In this document: piece after piece, positions 60,127-64,000 of the stretch | Layout: each line of letters opens with the position of its first letter | How positions within the stretch are numbered: the first letter of the stretch is position 1 | Assembly (NCBI RefSeq): GCF_005844085.1 | Contig: NZ_VCDI01000001.1 | Span: forward strand, 496,001 to 560,000 | DNA: 64,000 nt | Direction: 5' to 3' | Source: Lichenicoccus roseus | Lineage (GTDB): Bacteria > Pseudomonadota > Alphaproteobacteria > Acetobacterales > Acetobacteraceae | The notes under the pieces: generated by a model | The model's database searches: none | What the model was told of the DNA's origin: nothing | Seen by the model: the letters and a program-made list of their open reading frames with translations, nothing else | Program-made: the position numbers and the translations under genes

Positions 60127-62142
60127 TCAGGCGATCGCGAAGTGTGCCGGCCGGTCGGCGGCGTCGCCCTGCAGCCACTCCGCAAGATCGCGCAGGCCGT
60201 CCCGCCAGCCTACCCTCGCCTGCCAACCGGTCGCAGCCAGGAGCGTCCGCGTGTCGGCGACGAACCAGGGCTGGTCACCGGTGCGCCAGGCCTCGCGCTG
60301 CAGTGCGCTGCGCCGGCCGGTGAGCAGCGCGATCTCGTCGAGCACTTCCACCAGGCTGACCGCATTCGACGGGCCGCCGCCGAGATTGAAGGCGCGGCCA
60401 CGAAGCGTGTCGATCGACCCCATCACGGCGCGATAGGCGGAGACCGCGTCGGAGACGTGCAGCACGTCGCGCACCTGCATGCCGTCGCCATAGAGGGTAA
60501 CCGGCTCGCCGGCGAGCGCGCGCAGCAGGAAATGTGCGACCCACCCCTGATCCTCGGTGCCGAACTGGCGCGGCCCGTAGATGCAGCTCATGCGCAGGAC
60601 CGCGGTACGCAAACCAAAGCTGTGCGCGTAATCCAGCACATACTGGTCGGCAACGCCCTTGGAACAGCCATACGGCGTGCAGAAATCGAGCGCCCGGTCT
60701 TCCGCGATCCCAAGCGCCCGAAGCGCCGTGTCATACGGCAGATGCTGTCGCCCGACCTGCCGCATCTCGAGGTCGGCGAGCTGGCCATAGACCTTGTTGG
60801 TGCTGGCGAACACCAGCGGTGCCTCCGGTGCGTGCCTGCGCAGCGCCTCCAGCACATTCAGCGTGCCTTCCGCGTTCACCGCGAAATCGTGCCGCGGGTC
60901 GATCAGGCTCGACGTGACAGCGACCTGCGCCGCGAGATGATACACCGCCTTGGCGCCGGTCACCGCCTCGTTCACCGCGCCGACGTCGCGCAGGTCCGCC
61001 AGCATCGGGCGCAGGTCGGCATGACGATCCTGCAGCCATGCGAGGTTTCGCTCCACGCCCGGACGCGCGAGGTTATCGAACACCACCACGTGCTCGCCAT
61101 CGTTCAGCAGGGCATCAGCGAGATTGCTGCCGATGAACCCGGCGCCGCCGATGATGGCGACGTGGTCGCGTGGCGTCTGCAGGCTCGGCGCCGGCAGCGA
61201 GGTCGCAGGCTGCGGCGGCTTGACCATGCCCGCCTCGAGCAACCGGCGCAGCAGCTTGGGACGGCCCTGCGCGTCGTTGATGCCGAGATGGTAGTGGCGC
61301 GGATCGAAATAGAGACCTTCCTGCACCGGAACGTCGCGCGGAATATCCTGCCATCCGTACCAGTACAGCCGCTCGGCCGGCGCCGCGAGCGCCTGGCGAA
61401 ACCGCTCGACCTGCTCGGCCTCGTCGCCGCGCCAGGTCGAGTAGCCGGTCTCGGTCAGCCAGATCTGCAGGTCGGGCTTGAAGCGATCAAGGATGGCGCG
61501 CATCGCCTGCAGATGCACCTCGAAGCCGCGCCACGTGCTGGCCTCGCTGTCCCAGGTTCCGGGGAAACCGTGGAAGCCGACCGCCGAGACCTTCCCGAGC
61601 ACACCGCGCTCCCCCATCAGGGTCAGCCAGTTCGGGTCGAACGGGCACGGACCGCCGAGCACCGCCTTGTATCCACGATGCTCGACCCAGTGCGCGGCGT
61701 CGCCGATCATTTCGCAGAACAGCAGCCAGTCGTGGTCTTCGCGCCAGTCCCAGTCGAGCAGGTTGTTGGGCTCGTTCCACAGCTCGACATGCCGGAAATG
61801 CTCGCCGTAGCGGCTCAGCACGCTGTCCACGAAATCGGCGTAGTCGCGCAACCGGCGCGGTGCTCCGGTGCACATGCCGGTACGCGACAGCGAGGGCGGC
61901 GTGTAGTGCAGGCAAGGCAGCAGGTCGAAAGCCTGTCCAAGTGTCGGGATCAGCCAGTCATGCCATTCCGTGCCGCCGGGCGCCTGGTGGTCGGCCCAGG
62001 AAAGATGCGTGCGCAGGCTGGTCGCGCCGACTGCGCGCATGCCGTCGATGGCGGCCATTACACGATCATGCTCGCCGGGGCGGAACCACTCGACAAAGCC
62101 AAACGGACGCTGCACAGCAGACCCGGCCGGCAGGCTGTTCAT
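60127..62142 (-). CDS. Glycoside hydrolase fused to NAD-dependent sugar epimerase
   Basis: 671 residues in one frame. Residues about 10-305 form a TIM-barrel glycosidase-like domain of clan A type, with acid/base candidate Glu124 in LWNEPNN and nucleophile candidate Glu231 in WLTETGYS. Residues about 326-671 are an extended SDR similar to CDP-paratose 2-epimerase: GGAGFIGSN (332-340), Ser-Thr in FASTNKVYG, and Y491xxxK495 in TPYGCSKG. Overlaps the downstream-facing epimerase gene by four bases. The pairing would let one polypeptide make a sugar nucleotide and trim or act on the glycan, but the glycosidase part could also be a binding domain. Confidence 0.88.
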   Translation of the reverse strand: MNSLPAGSAVQRPFGFVEWFRPGEHDRVMAAIDGMRAVGATSLRTHLSWADHQAPGGTEWHDWLIPTLGQAFDLLPCLHYTPPSLSRTGMCTGAPRRLRDYADFVDSVLSRYGEHFRHVELWNEPNNLLDWDWREDHDWLLFCEMIGDAAHWVEHRGYKAVLGGPCPFDPNWLTLMGERGVLGKVSAVGFHGFPGTWDSEASTWRGFEVHLQAMRAILDRFKPDLQIWLTETGYSTWRGDEAEQVERFRQALAAPAERLYWYGWQDIPRDVPVQEGLYFDPRHYHLGINDAQGRPKLLRRLLEAGMVKPPQPATSLPAPSLQTPRDHVAIIGGAGFIGSNLADALLNDGEHVVVFDNLARPGVERNLAWLQDRHADLRPMLADLRDVGAVNEAVTGAKAVYHLAAQVAVTSSLIDPRHDFAVNAEGTLNVLEALRRHAPEAPLVFASTNKVYGQLADLEMRQVGRQHLPYDTALRALGIAEDRALDFCTPYGCSKGVADQYVLDYAHSFGLRTAVLRMSCIYGPRQFGTEDQGWVAHFLLRALAGEPVTLYGDGMQVRDVLHVSDAVSAYRAVMGSIDTLRGRAFNLGGGPSNAVSLVEVLDEIALLTGRRSALQREAWRTGDQPWFVADTRTLLAATGWQARVGWRDGLRDLAEWLQGDAADRPAHFAIA

Positions 62143-63245
62143 GCCATCAATCCGCGCGCCTCGAGCTGCCTGCGCGCATCCTCGCCACGGTCGGTCGCCT
62201 GCGAGCCGCGTATCCAGGCCGCAGCCTCGTCGATGGTCTGCTCCAGCGGATGGCGCGGCTCGTAGCCGAGCAGCGTGCGCGCTCGTCCGATATCGGCGAA
62301 ATTATGCCGGATGTCGCCGGCGCGCGCCTTGCCGAGCAGATGCGGCACGAGATGGGGAACATCCATGGCGTCGGCCAGCATGGTGGCGATCTGCGCGATC
62401 TCGTACGACCGCCCGCTGCCGATATTGATCACCTCGCCCGCCGCCGCCGGCACCTCCATGGCGAGCCGGAACGCACGCGCAACATCGCGGACATGCACGA
62501 AGTCGCGTCGCTGCCGGCCATCCTCGAATACCAGCGGCTGTTGTCCGTGCAGCAATCGCGCGCCGAAATTCGCCAGCACGCCGGTATAGGGATTGGAAAG
62601 CGCCTGCCCGGGGCCGAAGACGTTGAACAGGCGCAACGCCACCGCCTCGATGCCGTAGGCACGGCCCACGATCAGGCAGTTGCGCTCCTGCACGAACTTG
62701 GTGACCGCATAGACGGAAGCGAGATCGACCGGCTTGCTCTCGTCGGTCGCTACCGGATGCAGCGTGCCACCGTCCGGACCTACCGGGTCCCACTGGCTGG
62801 AACCCTCACGCATGATGCGCTTGACGTTGTCGTGGCGGCGCCCCGCGTCATCGACATACAGGCCCTCGCCGTAGACGCTCATGGAAGATGCCACCACCAG
62901 CCGGCGCACCGGCGTCGAGGCGAGGCGCTCGAGCAGCACCGCCGTGCCGAGATCATTGGCCCCGACATAGCGGGCGATCTCGTACATGCTTTGCCCGACG
63001 CCGACTTCGGCTGCCAGATGGAACACGCCGTCGACACCGGAGAGCGCGCGGTCGATCAACCCGATGTCGCGCACATCGCCCCGCAGCAGATCGACATCGC
63101 CGGGCAGCTGCGGCGCGGCATCGCCATGCACCTGGTCGATCAGGCTGTCCAGAACACGAACCTTGTGGCCCTGTGCAAGCAATTCGGCACAGAGATGGCG
63201 GCCGATGAACCCGGCACCTCCGGTCACAAGATAGTGTGCTGTCAT
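62139..63245 (-). CDS. NAD-dependent nucleotide-sugar epimerase/dehydratase
   Basis: 368-residue extended SDR. NAD motif VTGGAGFIGRHLC, catalytic Ser-Met-Ser in VASSMSVYGEG, and YxxxK in YAVTKFVQE. Substrate-side blocks LRLFNVFGPGQALSNPYTGVL and FEDGRQRRDFVHVRDVA are typical of UDP-hexose 4-epimerases/dehydratases. It is first gene of the six-gene glycan operon; upstream bases 63246-63391 separate it from putA and contain no gene. Confidence 0.9.
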   Translation of the reverse strand: MTAHYLVTGGAGFIGRHLCAELLAQGHKVRVLDSLIDQVHGDAAPQLPGDVDLLRGDVRDIGLIDRALSGVDGVFHLAAEVGVGQSMYEIARYVGANDLGTAVLLERLASTPVRRLVVASSMSVYGEGLYVDDAGRRHDNVKRIMREGSSQWDPVGPDGGTLHPVATDESKPVDLASVYAVTKFVQERNCLIVGRAYGIEAVALRLFNVFGPGQALSNPYTGVLANFGARLLHGQQPLVFEDGRQRRDFVHVRDVARAFRLAMEVPAAAGEVINIGSGRSYEIAQIATMLADAMDVPHLVPHLLGKARAGDIRHNFADIGRARTLLGYEPRHPLEQTIDEAAAWIRGSQATDRGEDARRQLEARGLMA

Positions 63246-63391
63246 ACCGTCGGGATCTCTCTCTGCACCAGCCGCTGGCTAAAACTATCCACCAACCGGC
63301 GTACACGATCGCGGTTGCAACAGCGATAGAAGAAGATCCAGCACCTTGCAGTCAAGCGGGTGTTGGGCCAGCCGCTCCATGACAGGCCGGA

Positions 63392-64000
63392 TCAGCCGAT
63401 CGACATCAGGCTGGCATTGCCCCCCGCGGCGGCGGTATTCACGCTGACCGACTGCTCGTTGAGCAGGAACTCGAGCGGATAGATCCGCCCGTTGCCGATC
63501 TCCTCCGACGAGAACGCGAAGATCGTGAGCAGCGGCCCGTCCCTTCCGGCCATCCTGATCGAATATTCCGATAGCGCATCGCCGTGCCCCTCGAACAAGG
63601 CGACGCTCGCCGTCGCCGCGTCCGGTCCGTCCATCAGCAGGTTGGCGGGCAAACGGTCCAGCAGGGCGGCGAACTTATCAGCCGCCTCGATCACCGGCCG
63701 GTTGCCGGTCGCCAGCACGCAGGCGAGCTGGATCGCCAGCCCCTGCAGCGTCTCGGCAACGCAAAGCACCGCGCCTCGTGGCCGCAGCAGATAGACGTTT
63801 CGCTCGCCGACCGGTCCGGGCAGCGCCAGCTCGGCGCCGAGTGGACTACGGGCGGCAATGGTCCGCACCGTTGCGACGGTGCCCGCTTCCAGTCCCACGC
63901 CCGCCAGCTCGTCGCTCAGCATCTGCAGCTGCGCGGCGTATCGCACCACCGCGTCCGGCGGGTCCGACGGTGCCAGCGGGGTTGCGGCGGGCGCATGCGC
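63392..64000 (-). CDS. putA: Bifunctional proline utilisation protein PutA, C-terminal part (5' end outside window)
   Basis: The frame is open to base 64000 with no stop, so this is the end of a larger gene. The visible 202 residues match the C-terminal domain after the P5C dehydrogenase of PutA: ALPGPVGERNVYLLRPRGAVLCVAE, QLACVLATGNRPV, and the diagnostic end SVNTAAAGGNASLMSIG. PutA oxidises proline to glutamate in two steps. Unrelated to the neighbouring glycan operon. Confidence 0.9.
   Translation of the reverse strand, partial: AHAPAATPLAPSDPPDAVVRYAAQLQMLSDELAGVGLEAGTVATVRTIAARSPLGAELALPGPVGERNVYLLRPRGAVLCVAETLQGLAIQLACVLATGNRPVIEAADKFAALLDRLPANLLMDGPDAATASVALFEGHGDALSEYSIRMAGRDGPLLTIFAFSSEEIGNGRIYPLEFLLNEQSVSVNTAAAGGNASLMSIG

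Overview
The window is a GC-rich (roughly two-thirds G+C by eye) stretch of a purple, aerobic-type anoxygenic phototrophic alphaproteobacterium. An Acetobacteraceae-like host is my best guess from gene content and style; no rRNA or other phylogenetic marker is present to prove it. About 45 kb (roughly 4.0-49.6 kb) is a near-complete photosynthesis gene cluster. Its aerobic signature is acsF, the oxygen-dependent cyclase, with no bchE in the window. I saw no transposase, integrase, tRNA, rRNA or CRISPR array.

Layout. 0-3.4 kb: end of a cytochrome c maturation operon (ccmF partial, ccmG, ccmH, ccmI) on the plus strand, then a decayed nitronate monooxygenase gene. 4.0-17.2 kb (minus): a crtE-crtF-bchCXYZ-pufBALMC superoperon whose tail continues into a triheme cytochrome c gene overlapping pufC, a small membrane protein and an alpha/beta hydrolase. 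17.3-19.7 kb (plus): crtD-crtC. 40.3-19.7 kb (minus): an 18-gene run bchF-N-B-H-L-M, lhaA, puhA-B-C, a small ORF, acsF, a puhE-cobW fusion, hemA, bchI-D-O and a small membrane ORF. 40.4-46.6 kb (plus): aerR-ppsR-bchG-bchP-tspO-hemC. 47.2-49.6 kb (minus): a single ORF fusing phytoene desaturase to phytoene synthase (crtI-crtB).

How it fits together. HemA and HemC feed tetrapyrrole synthesis. BchH/D/I, BchM, AcsF, BchL/N/B, BchF, BchX/Y/Z, BchC, BchG and BchP make bacteriochlorophyll a. CrtE, CrtI-B, CrtC, CrtD and CrtF make methoxylated carotenoids of the spirilloxanthin type (crtA is not seen). PufLMC, PuhA and PufBA form the RC-LH1 core, assembled with PuhB, PuhC, PuhE and LhaA. PpsR and its B12-binding partner AerR sit between the two large transcription units. 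TGT-N12-ACA palindromes lie in the bchC, crtE/crtD and bchF/aerR control regions. The neighbouring ccm genes would attach haem to the seven c-type haems encoded by pufC and the next gene.

49.8-64 kb is accessory: an FNT-family channel, an aldo/keto reductase, a TetR regulator with a flavin monooxygenase / GST / SDR / NTF2-like group, a six-gene minus-strand glycan cluster (four glycosyltransferases, a glycoside hydrolase-epimerase fusion, an epimerase), and the C-terminal end of putA running off the window.

Most notable: the PuhE-CobW fusion, the CrtI-CrtB fusion, the triheme cytochrome coupled to pufC, the LH1 beta chain with a long His-containing tail, and the crtD/crtC junction, where crtC has no ordinary start codon.
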